DNA of 64,000 bases from Acidobacteriota bacterium (GCA_020199835.1 JAIVJV010000015.1:1-64000), one strand, 5' to 3'; numbered from the stretch's first letter, positions 8,617 through 18,130 are shown. Notes: generated by a model not told the origin, from the letters alone. Numbers and translations: made by a program.

Positions 8617-11442
8617 TCAGAAACTGAACCGCACTTGAAAATCAATCCGTCGAGCGTTGGCGGACACTGAGTTTGCCCGTCCGAAGAGCGGCGAGCTGAG
8701 GTTGCCAATGATTGGACCAAAGTTTGTCCGGTTGAAGAGATTCTGCAACGCCATCGAGAACGAGAGGCTGTATGGCTTACCTCCGGGCGCAGCAGTCGGC
8801 ATTCCGGGCCGGTTGATTCTCTGACCGTCTGGTCCAATCAGGACGATCTGCGGCGTACCGGCGCCCGAGCTCGCACTGCCATTGCCGTTCCCGCCGAAAC
8901 CAATCGTCTTGCCCACACGCAGGTTGACGAAAAAGGTCGCGGGTCCTTTGCCGAAGTTGCGCGGGATAATCAATTGGCCGGCCGTTGGATTGGGATCGAA
9001 GGCGCCGTAAGGCGTTACCAGCACGCCTGGCTTGCTTAGGTCCGTCGCGAACGCGGGCCGTTCAGTAAAGACGGTATCACCGTTTGTATCCCGCCCGGTT
9101 ATGACGTCGAAGCGTGGTCCTGAAGCGGCGCGGATCAAAGGATTGAGAGTGATGCCCCACGGCAAAACTATGTTCGAGCCGATAAAGGCAGACGGGCCAA
9201 GTGAGTTTACGGAACGCGCATAGTCGTTACTTATGTCGTAGGAGTTGGATGGAAACGAATAAGGTCCCTCGGCGTTGCTCTTCTCCCGATAGAAGCGTAT
9301 GAGAGAAAAGACGGAGAACCTTCTGTGCATCTGGCTGCGAATGTTGAACAGGAGCACGTCGCCGGTTGCGATGCCACTGCTTTCAAGCAGGAAAATATTG
9401 GCGTCGTCGCCGAATGGACGCACACCACTCCCGGGAAGGCCGAGAATAAAGGTGCCGGGTACAGGTGCATTAATCGCGCGAGAGCGAATCAGGTGACGAT
9501 CGATCTGGTGGATGTAGGTTACGCCGAGAGTCGTACGCAGCGGCAACTGCTGTTCGAGACTGAGCGCCATATCAACGATCGAAGGCGACTTGTAGTCGTC
9601 AGCCACTCGCCAGATGGTCTGCGGCGCTGTACTGGTCAGGCTCTCCACCGGCGGCACCAGCGGGAAGAAGATCGGGGCATCGACGATCACTTGCTGTTGA
9701 GTAAGACCGTCGAAGCGCTCGGATTGCAACGTAAGATCTTCTGCAAAGCGCAGGTAAAAGAGACCGATACCACCACGAATGACAGTCGTCGGACGAGAGG
9801 CTTTGGCCGACGCTCCGGGCGCCCACGCAAAAGCGAGGCGCGGAGCAAAGTCGACGTTATCCTGCACGTTGGTCTGAGTCTCAAAACGCAGTCCGTAGGA
9901 GAACGTGAACGTTGGGTGCACTCGCCAGTCGTCCTGCACGAAACCACCGACATCAAGTCGATCGACCTCGGTCAGCGGAGTGCCGGCGCCCCTCATGAAC
10001 TGCGCCGGACGTGCGAGCGGCACACCACTCAGGACCTGCTGGAATTGCGTAAGCGATGAAAAGACATATAGACCATTAAAGATTGGACTCGCGGAGTCGT
10101 TGATGTCGCTGAAACGCAAACGGCCGCCGAATTTTATGTTGTGTGACTCTCGCACCCACGTCGTCACATTATGCAACTCATAACGATTCGCGTCGTTCGT
10201 CGCCAGGCCCACGCGCGATCCGCCGCCAATAAACGCGCCGCGTACTTCGAGCGCCGGCTGCGAGTTATCGCCCTCTCTTTCCTGGGAGCTGCGAACGAAC
10301 TGAAAGCGGGTTTCGTTGAGCAGCGACGGGCCCAGCACTGCCGTTTCAGTCAATTGCAGCGTGTGCTCCGTCAGCGTTGTGTTTAGACCTTGTGAGGGCA
10401 GTGCGAAGCCGCCCACCCCTTGATTGTCCAGTGCATTGCGCAGCACCGAGTAGCGGCCGACCAGGGTGTTGTTTCGGCTTAACTGAAGATCGAAGCGTGC
10501 CGAAAAATTGGTGCGACGCTGCGGCGCCACGATCGCTAAGTTGATGGGCACGACATTTAACGACGAATCGAGGCCCAGCGCATTGACGACGGCATTCTCA
10601 TCGATGTCTCGTTTTTCGACGTCGATGAAATAGGACGCCTTCTGCTTAATGGAACCCGTGATGTTGCCGCCATACTGGCGTACTTGATAAGGCACGCGCG
10701 ACGATGCAAACGGATTGCGCGCATTCAGACTTTCATCACTGAAGTTCATGAAGGCCTGACCGTGAAGTTTGTCAGTCCCGGGTTTTGTAAAGATGTCGAT
10801 GCGTCCGAAGCCGAGGGTATCCTGCTCCGCGGAGAACGGGTTCTGATTTACTCGCACTTCGCGAATTGAACTCTTCGGTGGCAGCCGCCCGCCGCTAAAA
10901 CCATCAATAAAGAATTGCGCGCCGCCTGGTCCCATCGCACCGGCTATCGAACGAAGATCCTCCGCCAGTTGATCCGGATCGTCAGATAACGCATCGAGAT
11001 CTTTGCCACGCAGCACTACGCCACTGGCATTGTTATCGGGATCGAGGCTCGGACGATGCACACCCGGATCCACTGTTATTTCTTCTTTGACCTCGATCAC
11101 CAGATTGATGTCCAACGTTGCTCGCGCATTCGCTGCGATGTCGACTTCCTTGTTCTCATAAACTGCGAATCCCGGAGCTGCGGCCCGCACGGCGTATTTA
11201 CCAGTCATGAGACCGTTGAATGAATAAACACCCTCGTTATTCGTGGTGGTGTTTCTTTCCATCCCGGGACCGGCAATGATCGTGACCGTCGCGCCAACAA
11301 CGACGCTGCCGGCCGGATCGAGCACCACGCCTTGCAGGCCTCCGCCGCGTTGTTGAGCGGTAACCGTGGAGACAGACCAGATCACGATCAGGCCAAACCA
11401 GAACAGCAGATATCGCGTTTTTTTCTGTGAGAATCGAAACAC
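8617..11442 (-). CDS. TonB-dependent outer-membrane receptor with carboxypeptidase-regulatory-like domain (Oar-like)
   Basis: An outer-membrane beta-barrel transporter or adhesin of about 941 residues. A hydrophobic signal segment (YLLFWFGLIVIW) precedes a cleavage-like AQQ. Then comes an Ig-like carboxypeptidase regulatory domain (GVVLDPAGSVVVGATVT; about residues 35-115), a plug region with VLRGKDLDAL and FIDGFSGG (about 120-235), and a long barrel ending in the outer-membrane C-terminal aromatic signature FQVRFSF. I prefer the GTG start at 11442 because GGAG lies 7 bases upstream; the frame stays open to 11490. This architecture is very common in Acidobacteriota, where many paralogues exist. 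Its place inside the biosynthetic operon, 45 bases before the ligase remnant, suggests transport or recovery of the product or of a metal complex, but this is inference only. Confidence 0.85.
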   Translation of the reverse strand: MFRFSQKKTRYLLFWFGLIVIWSVSTVTAQQRGGGLQGVVLDPAGSVVVGATVTIIAGPGMERNTTTNNEGVYSFNGLMTGKYAVRAAAPGFAVYENKEVDIAANARATLDINLVIEVKEEITVDPGVHRPSLDPDNNASGVVLRGKDLDALSDDPDQLAEDLRSIAGAMGPGGAQFFIDGFSGGRLPPKSSIREVRVNQNPFSAEQDTLGFGRIDIFTKPGTDKLHGQAFMNFSDESLNARNPFASSRVPYQVRQYGGNITGSIKQKASYFIDVEKRDIDENAVVNALGLDSSLNVVPINLAIVAPQRRTNFSARFDLQLSRNNTLVGRYSVLRNALDNQGVGGFALPSQGLNTTLTEHTLQLTETAVLGPSLLNETRFQFVRSSQEREGDNSQPALEVRGAFIGGGSRVGLATNDANRYELHNVTTWVRESHNIKFGGRLRFSDINDSASPIFNGLYVFSSLTQFQQVLSGVPLARPAQFMRGAGTPLTEVDRLDVGGFVQDDWRVHPTFTFSYGLRFETQTNVQDNVDFAPRLAFAWAPGASAKASRPTTVIRGGIGLFYLRFAEDLTLQSERFDGLTQQQVIVDAPIFFPLVPPVESLTSTAPQTIWRVADDYKSPSIVDMALSLEQQLPLRTTLGVTYIHQIDRHLIRSRAINAPVPGTFILGLPGSGVRPFGDDANIFLLESSGIATGDVLLFNIRSQMHRRFSVFSLIRFYREKSNAEGPYSFPSNSYDISNDYARSVNSLGPSAFIGSNIVLPWGITLNPLIRAASGPRFDVITGRDTNGDTVFTERPAFATDLSKPGVLVTPYGAFDPNPTAGQLIIPRNFGKGPATFFVNLRVGKTIGFGGNGNGSASSGAGTPQIVLIGPDGQRINRPGMPTAAPGGKPYSLSFSMALQNLFNRTNFGPIIGNLSSPLFGRANSVSANARRIDFQVRFSF

Positions 11443-11564
11443 TTGTTTTCTCCGTTCAACTTCTGCCACAGAACGCACAGCGATCAACACTGACGCGTTT
11501 TATCCGTGCAGCCTGTAGCGAACCTTTCGCGAGGCTTTTTTAACTTTTGAGGCAAGCCTGACGT

Positions 11565-12785
11565 TCATGGACCACCAAGCCCTGGCAAAGCGAGGTCTAA
11601 TTCAAATCCCGGACGCTTCGCGTTCTCTTCCTGGCGTTTCAGAAACGACTCGACACCCGCCGCCAACAGAAGCGCGGTGGCGCGCGCGGGATCGGCGCCT
11701 TTGGTGCTGGAGATGATGATGCCTTCACCGGGCTTCAGATCGGCGACAGTTATTGCCGGTAACTTCTCAATGAGTTCACCGTAATCAACGGCCGGGGAAC
11801 TCGCTGGGCTGCCTCCACCGCCAGAGCTGCCTGAGCCGCCTCCGGGCGCCATGACGCGGCCGCCCGATGGTGATGGTGACGATTGAGCGGGTGTCTCACC
11901 CGGCCTCATGGTGCGCATTCCGCCGCCGCCAGGACCAGAAGCGGGAGCAGCCGCCAGTTTGTCTTCCATCTGCTTCAGGAGTGGAGCCGGAAGGCGACGC
12001 AGTTTCGAGTCGGGGCGAACCACAACGGTGAACGGTTGCTTCGTCTTGACGTTGGTGATCGTCACTTCGCCGGTCTCTTTATTAACTGCCGTGATCGTTC
12101 CGCCCACCATCTGGAACGATCCGGTGATGATCTCTTCGGCGAGAAACATCCTGCCGTCCTCGCTGCGATTGCCGAGTGCGCGAATTTGATCGCCAAACGC
12201 GAGGTCATCAAACGAGCCGGGCTTGAGGTCGTTGAAGCTCACGGCATCCGGCGGATAGCGGAAATAACGAACCTTCCTTCCTTCGGTACTGACACGGATC
12301 GGAGAGGTACCGGTAGCAGTGATCATTCGCACCATCATTCCGCCGGTTGCCATATTTATTCCGACAATCGTCCCCTTGATGCCACGTTTCTTCCACTCCT
12401 CGGTGTTCTCTTGCCGTTTTTGCGCAATCTCCTGAGCACTCACAACGATCAAAGACTGCGCCGCGACGTTGTCAGCTTCGACTCGCCCTCTCGCAATGGT
12501 CTTGTCTCCAACCGCGATGTCGGCAAACGCGATAGTCGTCGCGCGATCGAGAGTTGTTTCGCCCGGCGGAACACGGCGGTATTGTGTCTTCTCGTCAGTC
12601 TTGATGAGAAAGGTCTTGCCCGCCCCGGTCTTCAAGGTCAGTTGTTTTTTGGCCGCGTCGATCACCGTTACTTCACCAACGATACGATCAGTGCTCGCCG
12701 CCTGTGGTGTCGCTTGAGCCATGACTCGGTATCCGAAGATGAAAGCAGTTATTGCGAAACCAGCAATTAACGATCTTTTAATCAT
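11565..12785 (-). CDS. Exported DUF5666-like beta-barrel repeat protein
   Basis: Encodes 406 residues from ATG 12785, with GGGAGG 8 bases upstream. The N-terminus is a signal peptide (MIKRSLIAGFAITAFIFGYR then AQA). The body contains at least three repeats of a small OB-like unit of the DUF5666 type, for example GEVTVIDAAKKQLTLKT, GTIVGINMATGGMMVRM and GTITAVNKETGEVTITN. A Gly/Ser/Pro-rich low-complexity linker lies around residues 285-335, followed by a short C-terminal helical part. Frames upstream of 12785 overlap the preceding gene and lack a signal sequence, so the shorter start is right. It follows the diiron hydroxylase gene by 28 bases and is probably co-transcribed. DUF5666 proteins have no fixed function and a periplasmic binding role is a guess. 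Confidence 0.75.
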   Translation of the reverse strand: MIKRSLIAGFAITAFIFGYRVMAQATPQAASTDRIVGEVTVIDAAKKQLTLKTGAGKTFLIKTDEKTQYRRVPPGETTLDRATTIAFADIAVGDKTIARGRVEADNVAAQSLIVVSAQEIAQKRQENTEEWKKRGIKGTIVGINMATGGMMVRMITATGTSPIRVSTEGRKVRYFRYPPDAVSFNDLKPGSFDDLAFGDQIRALGNRSEDGRMFLAEEIITGSFQMVGGTITAVNKETGEVTITNVKTKQPFTVVVRPDSKLRRLPAPLLKQMEDKLAAAPASGPGGGGMRTMRPGETPAQSSPSPSGGRVMAPGGGSGSSGGGGSPASSPAVDYGELIEKLPAITVADLKPGEGIIISSTKGADPARATALLLAAGVESFLKRQEENAKRPGFELDLALPGLGGP

Positions 12786-12813
12786 GTCTCTAACCTCCCG
12801 TCCCATTTCCCGG

Positions 12814-14442
12814 TTATAGAGTTCCACCAGTGGTGGCGGCGCGTGTGGTCCTGCCGGCCTCCAACTCGATTTCCTTGCGGCCAAAAAGCCTTTCCGATTC
12901 AATGCCCCGACTGCTACACTCCGCCACGAGCTGGTTTGACTCGACAATCGGACGCGATGCATCGGTGTACACAATGGAAGTCAGATAAGTAAGCCAGGGT
13001 TCCTGGCCCATCGCATAGACGTAAACCTGGGAAGGACGCAGACAATCAATGATGCCCATTCCCCGTTCGTGGTCCGAGCCATTCAACCTTCTCGATTGGT
13101 CCTGTTTCCGTGCTAGCGGTTTGGTCAGGAGTGGACCATAGAGCCAGGATAGCGGTCCGCCGTCGCATTCCATCCCCAGGAAAATGGTATCCACATCGCC
13201 TACTAACTGGTGCACGTGTTCGTATAGTCGCGGCTCGATATTGTTGGAATCGGCGGCACACAGGATGGATTTGCCTTTTAGCGTAACCAGGTGCGCCATC
13301 TTGGTGCGGATGTTCAAGTCGGCATGTTCGCCGAGAAAGGGTAAACCGGTCAGCGCGCCGTCTTCAATCTCAATCGTTTCCAACTCGTCGATTTCCGTAA
13401 CCTGGCGAAAACCTATGTTTTTCAGCACCAGTTTCAAAGATGGATCCGCCAGCGCGCCTCCCGCACTCTTCGGTACGATAATGGTTCCGATGCGCTGACG
13501 AAGCGGTAACAAAGTCTCGAACATGCAATGGTCCTGGTGATTGTGTGTGATCAGGACGTAGTCGAGTCGATCCGGGAGATCGTTATAGCTGTAACGATCG
13601 ATGCCGTGAGTATTCTGGTAACTGATAACCGGATCGATCATGATGCTCACGTTTCGTGTTTCTATCAGCAGGCAAGCATGACCGTAATAGCGGATTCTCA
13701 CTCCATCGCACGCATACCTTTCGCCACGGCGCGGAACCTCGGTAGTAAAGAACGTCGCGAATCGATCGCCGTTCTCAATTCCAAGCTGTTCCCGGATGTA
13801 GTCGAGGGGCTGAGGATCGACTTTCATCTTGAACAACTCATCGAGTGCCGGTGAACTGAAGGGTGTCTGCAAGTAGACGTGAGCGGCATCAGGTAGTTGC
13901 GGCGTGCTGAGGACGAACGGCCTTTCGTCGTCTTCACAAAGAGACAAGGCTATGCTTTGCGAAGACTCGCGGTAATAGCGACTCTTGTACAGCAGCCCCT
14001 CAATGAAACGAATGGAAGCGTTGTTGTTCAAGTCGTAGACCAGCTCGATGTAGCCACGTAAACATTCGGGCACTTTTGCGTAGAGCGGTTCGAGTGAAAT
14101 TCCGGTGGCCTCAGTCTCGAGCATTTCGCTCAGCGTTCGCACCGCGGCGGCAAACTCCAGCACCTCTGCCTGATCTTTCGAGGTTCTCTCCAACAATTCC
14201 CTGACGTCTTTGACCCTGTCCGGATGGTGACCAATAAACGGTCCGCCCCTCATGGCCGGATTCCGCAGCGCGTTGACGTGAACGTCCGGCGCGTTGATAA
14301 ACGACTGCATGATCTTCAGGTGCGAGTTAGCAACGAACATCGCAGACGTAGCCGGCGCGATTAAGGACGACCAGGCATACCATTGATTGAATAAAGGCTC
14401 TGCCAGTACGTTTCCCTTGAGGTAGACTTTCTCGGTGGTCAC
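12814..14442 (-). CDS. CmlA-type diiron beta-hydroxylase acting on carrier-bound amino acid (metallo-beta-lactamase fold)
   Basis: The protein has 542 residues, the size of CmlA (about 530), the chloramphenicol-pathway enzyme that beta-hydroxylates an aminoacyl group on an NRPS carrier domain. An N-terminal all-helical/alpha-beta domain (about 1-240) precedes a metallo-beta-lactamase-fold domain. The metal ligands fit CmlA: H300, H302, D304 and H305 in THNHQDH, the unusual glutamate E372 in FLGEHADL, and D398 in CAADSN. Each is offset by five from the published CmlA ligands H305, H307, D309, H310, E377 and D403 as I remember them. This separates it from ordinary hydrolases of the fold. It is 20 bases downstream of the SyrP-like gene in the same operon. 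The likely substrate is the aromatic amino acid loaded on the nearby A-MT-T protein, giving a beta-hydroxy-tyrosine- or phenylalanine-type residue. Confidence 0.85.
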   Translation of the reverse strand: MTTEKVYLKGNVLAEPLFNQWYAWSSLIAPATSAMFVANSHLKIMQSFINAPDVHVNALRNPAMRGGPFIGHHPDRVKDVRELLERTSKDQAEVLEFAAAVRTLSEMLETEATGISLEPLYAKVPECLRGYIELVYDLNNNASIRFIEGLLYKSRYYRESSQSIALSLCEDDERPFVLSTPQLPDAAHVYLQTPFSSPALDELFKMKVDPQPLDYIREQLGIENGDRFATFFTTEVPRRGERYACDGVRIRYYGHACLLIETRNVSIMIDPVISYQNTHGIDRYSYNDLPDRLDYVLITHNHQDHCMFETLLPLRQRIGTIIVPKSAGGALADPSLKLVLKNIGFRQVTEIDELETIEIEDGALTGLPFLGEHADLNIRTKMAHLVTLKGKSILCAADSNNIEPRLYEHVHQLVGDVDTIFLGMECDGGPLSWLYGPLLTKPLARKQDQSRRLNGSDHERGMGIIDCLRPSQVYVYAMGQEPWLTYLTSIVYTDASRPIVESNQLVAECSSRGIESERLFGRKEIELEAGRTTRAATTGGTL

Positions 14443-14462
14443 TAACTAACCTCGCAAACAAA

Positions 14463-15491
14463 TTATGATTCAGTGACGGGATAGAGCTCAGCCATGGCGA
14501 CGACAATCTTGCGTGGTCCGCTGAACGGCTCGCGCGAGTGCGAAGTCAACATATTGTCGATGAGAAGAACGTCGTCCTTGCGCCAGGCGAACCTTGTGGC
14601 ACAGCGGCTATAGGCCGCACGAATCTCCTCCAAAACGGAGTCTTCAATTTCCGAGCCGTCGCCGTAGTAAGTGTTGAAGGGGAGGTCTTCGGGTTTGAAC
14701 TCCGCGAGCAACGAATCCCGCACTTCCGGTTGAAGACTCGTGACGTGAAAAAACGCGGCATGTTCGAACCAGACGTCTTCGTTCGTTTTCGGATGCTGAA
14801 CAATGGTGTCGAAGAGTTGACGAGTCCTCAGGCGTCCATTGTCTTTCCATTCGCAAGCGATGGAGTTTCGCCGGCAATAAGTCTCCACCTCCGACTTGCT
14901 CGTCGTTTGAAATGCGGTTTGCCAGTCGAGGCCCATTCCGTAGCCGTAGTTGCGCAGGTACATCACCCGCTTGTCGATGAACTGTTGCTTGAGTTTTGCA
15001 TCCAGATCGGCCAGTACTTTGCGCCCGTCCGCGATCGGAGTGGCGCCGCCTTCAGCCGCGGGTGTGACGCAATAGAAGTAAAGCTTCATGGGCCAACTGT
15101 GCGTGTAGGACTGTTCATTGTGAAACCGGATTGACTGGTTGGCCGGATAATCAGTCGAGGTGTAGACGCCGCTCATTACCTCTGAACGCGGCGACGAGCG
15201 CTCGCGGTAGTTAAGGAGGTCGGAAGAGACCGCGCGCGCGAACTGCTCAAACCCCTCAACGCCGTCGATCGTGAATCCGCGAAACAGTAAGGCGCCGTGC
15301 CGTAACAGTTCACGCTCAATTTGCTCCCGGTTCTCGGCGGCCCAGAGGGCGACGCCGACGTCATCCATTCCCGGACTAAATACAAGCGGAAACGAAGCCG
15401 TGTCGCCCGGTAGCGAACCGGTCTTGACCACGTTTGCTTGCGACAAACTGAGGCGTTGACGTCGGGCGGTTATGAACGGGTTGGCGCTCAT
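14463..15491 (-). CDS. SyrP/TauD-family Fe(II)/2-oxoglutarate-dependent oxygenase
   Basis: A protein of about 342 residues of the TauD/TfdA family, closest by eye to SyrP-like hydroxylases that act on aminoacyl groups tethered to NRPS carrier proteins. The iron-binding facial triad begins with H-x-E in RFHNEQSYTHSWP, and the distal His and the 2-oxoglutarate-binding Arg lie in NMLTSHSREPFSGPRKIVVAM near the C-terminus. ATG 15491 is chosen as start; a GTG at 15515 would add eight residues but has no ribosome site. It is the second hydroxylase in the cluster next to the CmlA-like enzyme, so two different residues or positions are probably oxidised. SyrP itself hydroxylates Asp, but the substrate here cannot be read from sequence. 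Confidence 0.85.
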   Translation of the reverse strand: MSANPFITARRQRLSLSQANVVKTGSLPGDTASFPLVFSPGMDDVGVALWAAENREQIERELLRHGALLFRGFTIDGVEGFEQFARAVSSDLLNYRERSSPRSEVMSGVYTSTDYPANQSIRFHNEQSYTHSWPMKLYFYCVTPAAEGGATPIADGRKVLADLDAKLKQQFIDKRVMYLRNYGYGMGLDWQTAFQTTSKSEVETYCRRNSIACEWKDNGRLRTRQLFDTIVQHPKTNEDVWFEHAAFFHVTSLQPEVRDSLLAEFKPEDLPFNTYYGDGSEIEDSVLEEIRAAYSRCATRFAWRKDDVLLIDNMLTSHSREPFSGPRKIVVAMAELYPVTES

Positions 15492-15558
15492 CGATTTCCG
15501 CGTTCTTACATACACGTTGAGGAACAGGTGCCTGGTGAGGCATCAGCAACTCAACTGC

Positions 15559-16032
15559 TTATTGTGATTGTCGTTTTTTCGGACCGTCACCAGACATGTG
15601 CGAAGCGACAACCTGCCAGGCACCGTTACGCTTTACATAAGTATCGGTGTAGCGGGCTTCCTGCCGGCTGCCTGATGGCCATTCCGTTATGATTTTTCCG
15701 GTAAGAATCACCGTATCCCCATAAACTTGGGCTTTGACGTCCTGGCTCGAGAACTTTGGACCTGGCATTTCGGGTGGCCGCGGATTCTTAACCATTCTCA
15801 TCACGGTCGCCTTCGTATAGACGCTACCGTCAGGGAACGTACCCGTCCAATCATTCGCGACAATTTTGTCCATCGCGGCAGAATCATGTTTTTCGTAGGC
15901 ATCGAGCCATTGGCGTTCGACTTTTCTCACCTCCTGCTCTGCCTGCCCCTGATCCTGCTGACCGTTTGCGTGGATCGCTGCCAGAGTCGTCGCTGCTATG
16001 AGCAGCACGAAGACATGTAAGAGTTTTTTCAT
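15559..16032 (-). CDS. Exported SnoaL/DUF4440-like small protein
   Basis: Encodes 157 residues with a clear signal peptide (KKLLHVFVLLIAATTLAAIHA). The mature part has the cystatin-like alpha+beta pattern of DUF4440/SnoaL-like proteins: a helix with VERQWLDAYEKHDSAAMDKIVANDW, then strands with DVKAQVYGDTVILTGK and YTDTYVKRNGAWQVVASH. The family includes dimeric proteins that bind small hydrophobic ligands, and a few are enzymes. No catalytic set is apparent here. It lies between the DAHP synthase and the oxygenase genes, 86 bases after the former, on the same strand. A cluster role is possible, but such proteins are common elsewhere too. Confidence 0.7.
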   Translation of the reverse strand: MKKLLHVFVLLIAATTLAAIHANGQQDQGQAEQEVRKVERQWLDAYEKHDSAAMDKIVANDWTGTFPDGSVYTKATVMRMVKNPRPPEMPGPKFSSQDVKAQVYGDTVILTGKIITEWPSGSRQEARYTDTYVKRNGAWQVVASHMSGDGPKKRQSQ

Positions 16033-16118
16033 TGGAGTAAATCCTTTGAGGTCTGAGTTGAGAAGCGCCGGTTATTTTAGCGCATCAAGGAAGAAGAGTC
16101 CTAACGAATTTGGGCTCC

Positions 16119-17267
16119 TCAGACGGCGACCGCAGCTTCGTACTTGAGTGTCTCAGCATCGTACCGGCGAGCGAGATCCCGGCGCCGTAGACAGGCTTCA
16201 TGAACTAGCTGAACGTCCTCGAGAAATTGCGGCAATACTTCAAGCGGCAGGGCCTGCGGGCCGTCAACCAGCGCCTTGCTGGGAAACGGGTGGAAATCCG
16301 CTAGCACCATATTCGCGCCGGCGATCACACCCTGCGCTGTGGCATGCATGACATCCAGAATGCCATCCGGCGTTTTGTCGCGAGAGCCAATTGCGTGTGA
16401 AGGATCAACGCATACCGGCATCCGGGTCAGGCGTTTCACTACCGCGACTTGCGCAAAGTCGACGAGGTTACGATGTGGATCGCCGAGATTGGACTTTATT
16501 CCGCGCAGCCCAAAGATGATTTTCTGATTGCCTTCACTGGCGAGATATTCCGCCGCATGCAGCGACTCGTCGAGAGAAATGCCGTAGCCACGCTTCAGTA
16601 AGATGGGGTAATTCTGCTGGCGCCCGACCGTTTTTAGCAACTCGAAATTCTGCGTATTGCGCGTGCCAATCTGCAACATCACGCCGGTTGGATAACCCGT
16701 TCGGTGCAATGCCTCGTGGATCTCAGCGACGTGTGATTCGTGAGTCACCTCCATCGCGATAACCTTGATGCCATACTTGCCCGCCAACTCAAACACGAAA
16801 GGCAGGCATTGCTTGCCGTGACCTTGAAACGCGTACGGGCTCGTGCGCGGCTTATAGGCGCCCATGCGGGTGCAAACCTGCCCGTTGTCGCGTAGCGACT
16901 TCATCATCAGCTCGACGTATTCCGGCGTATCCACCGCACACAGTCCCGCAAAGACATTGAGATTTTCCTGGCTGAAATGCACGCCGTTATATCTAAAAGA
17001 CGTCGGCCGATTGTCCTCTTTATGGCGGCCCATGACGCGATATCTTTCGGAGACGCGGACAACGCTCTGGACGGCGGGCAGCCTTCTCATTTCTTCGACC
17101 GAGAGTTGGTTTGTAGTTCCGATCAAGTGAATTTCAGTCAGGCTGAGCTCGTGTCCCTGTTCGTGATGCAGACGAAGATGGATATTGGGCAGGTTGTGCA
17201 GGTAAGCCATCAGTTGCTGATAGTCATCGTTGCTCGGGCGAATGTTGGGCTTGAGAATGAGAATCAT
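16119..17267 (-). CDS. 3-deoxy-7-phosphoheptulonate (DAHP) synthase, type I-beta (AroF/AroG-like)
   Basis: Catalyses condensation of phosphoenolpyruvate and erythrose 4-phosphate, the first step of the shikimate pathway. The protein has 382 residues: an N-terminal ferredoxin-like regulatory part (about 1-75) and a TIM barrel. Barrel motifs are AGLCAVDTPEY (family usually AGPCSVE), GAYKPRTSPYAFQG, QIGTRNTQNFELL, PILLKRGYG and the metal-binding CVDPSHAIGSRD. The PC-to-LC change in the first motif is unusual. The start ATG 17267 has GAGGGAAG upstream and overlaps the prephenate dehydrogenase stop by 4 bases (ATGA). Its clustering with that gene and chorismate mutase inside a biosynthetic cluster implies a dedicated, perhaps feedback-altered, supply of tyrosine or 4-hydroxyphenylpyruvate. 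Confidence 0.92.
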   Translation of the reverse strand: MILILKPNIRPSNDDYQQLMAYLHNLPNIHLRLHHEQGHELSLTEIHLIGTTNQLSVEEMRRLPAVQSVVRVSERYRVMGRHKEDNRPTSFRYNGVHFSQENLNVFAGLCAVDTPEYVELMMKSLRDNGQVCTRMGAYKPRTSPYAFQGHGKQCLPFVFELAGKYGIKVIAMEVTHESHVAEIHEALHRTGYPTGVMLQIGTRNTQNFELLKTVGRQQNYPILLKRGYGISLDESLHAAEYLASEGNQKIIFGLRGIKSNLGDPHRNLVDFAQVAVVKRLTRMPVCVDPSHAIGSRDKTPDGILDVMHATAQGVIAGANMVLADFHPFPSKALVDGPQALPLEVLPQFLEDVQLVHEACLRRRDLARRYDAETLKYEAAVAV

Positions 17268-18130
17268 GTTTCTTCCCTCTTGACCGGGTAATTCCTTTCG
17301 AACAAGCCTTGCGAGATAGGCAGCGCAATCGTCTGGCGCTCGGACTGTTCCAGTAATTCATTTCTCACCGACGACAGACGTTCAATGACTTGAGTCAGTG
17401 CGTCCGCGATCGGCAAGGGATTTGTTGCCAAAATGTCATGCCACATGGACCAGTTGCTCGCAGCCAATCGCGTCATGTCGCGATAACCGGATCCTGCCAG
17501 GGAGATCGGCGCACGGCTGTTTTTGACTGTGTCTGCTAACGCACTCGAAACGAGCTGCGGAAGGTGGCTGAGCAAAGCGACGTGCCGGTCGTGTTCAGCG
17601 GCAGCCATGAACGTAACGCGCGCCCCAATTGTCTCGAGCGTGTGGTTGAGCGCGCTTACCTCTTTGCAGTCGCTCTCTCCGTTTTCACGGACGAGCACGT
17701 AAGGCGCTCCGGTAAACATGTCGGCACGAGCATTGGCTGGACCACTTTGGTGGCTGCCGGCAATCGGATGACCACCAATAAAACAGACGTCCTTCGTTAA
17801 GTGACTCCGTGCGGCACGGCAAATCTCTTCTTTGGTACTGCCGGCATCCGTTAACACGGTTCCGGGCTTAAGGCGATCGCCACTTTCCTGCACGAACTTG
17901 ATAATTTCCGTTACCGGCATAGCAAGGTAAATCAATTCCGACGACGAGCGCTCACGGTTTCGAAAAGAGTGGTCTATCTCGTCGATAATTCCACGACGGA
18001 GGGCTTCATCCAGAACAGCCGCCGACGAGTCCCAGCCGGCAATCCTTATCGCACCGCCGCTCTGCTTGAGAGCCAGCGCAAAGGAACTTCCAATCAGCCC
18101 ACACCCGATTATCGTGATGCGCTTCCACAT
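17264..18130 (-). CDS. Prephenate dehydrogenase (TyrA-type)
   Basis: Oxidises prephenate to 4-hydroxyphenylpyruvate with NAD(P), or arogenate to tyrosine. The protein has 288 residues: an N-terminal Rossmann fold with TIIGCGLIGSSFALAL, then TDAGSTKEEI, GGHPIAGSHQSG (substrate-binding His and Ser), and the helical C-terminal dimerisation domain with HLPQLVSSALADT and GYRDMTRLAASN. No ACT domain is present, so there is no sign of tyrosine feedback control. It overlaps chorismate mutase upstream by one base and DAHP synthase downstream by four, which indicates tight translational coupling of the three aromatic-supply genes. Confidence 0.93.
   Translation of the reverse strand: MWKRITIIGCGLIGSSFALALKQSGGAIRIAGWDSSAAVLDEALRRGIIDEIDHSFRNRERSSSELIYLAMPVTEIIKFVQESGDRLKPGTVLTDAGSTKEEICRAARSHLTKDVCFIGGHPIAGSHQSGPANARADMFTGAPYVLVRENGESDCKEVSALNHTLETIGARVTFMAAAEHDRHVALLSHLPQLVSSALADTVKNSRAPISLAGSGYRDMTRLAASNWSMWHDILATNPLPIADALTQVIERLSSVRNELLEQSERQTIALPISQGLFERNYPVKREET

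Noticed and set aside
11883..12770. Plus-strand open frame of 295 codons
   Set aside because: Antisense to the DUF5666 protein, which has a signal peptide and clear repeats; the plus-strand product has no family, signal or ribosome site.
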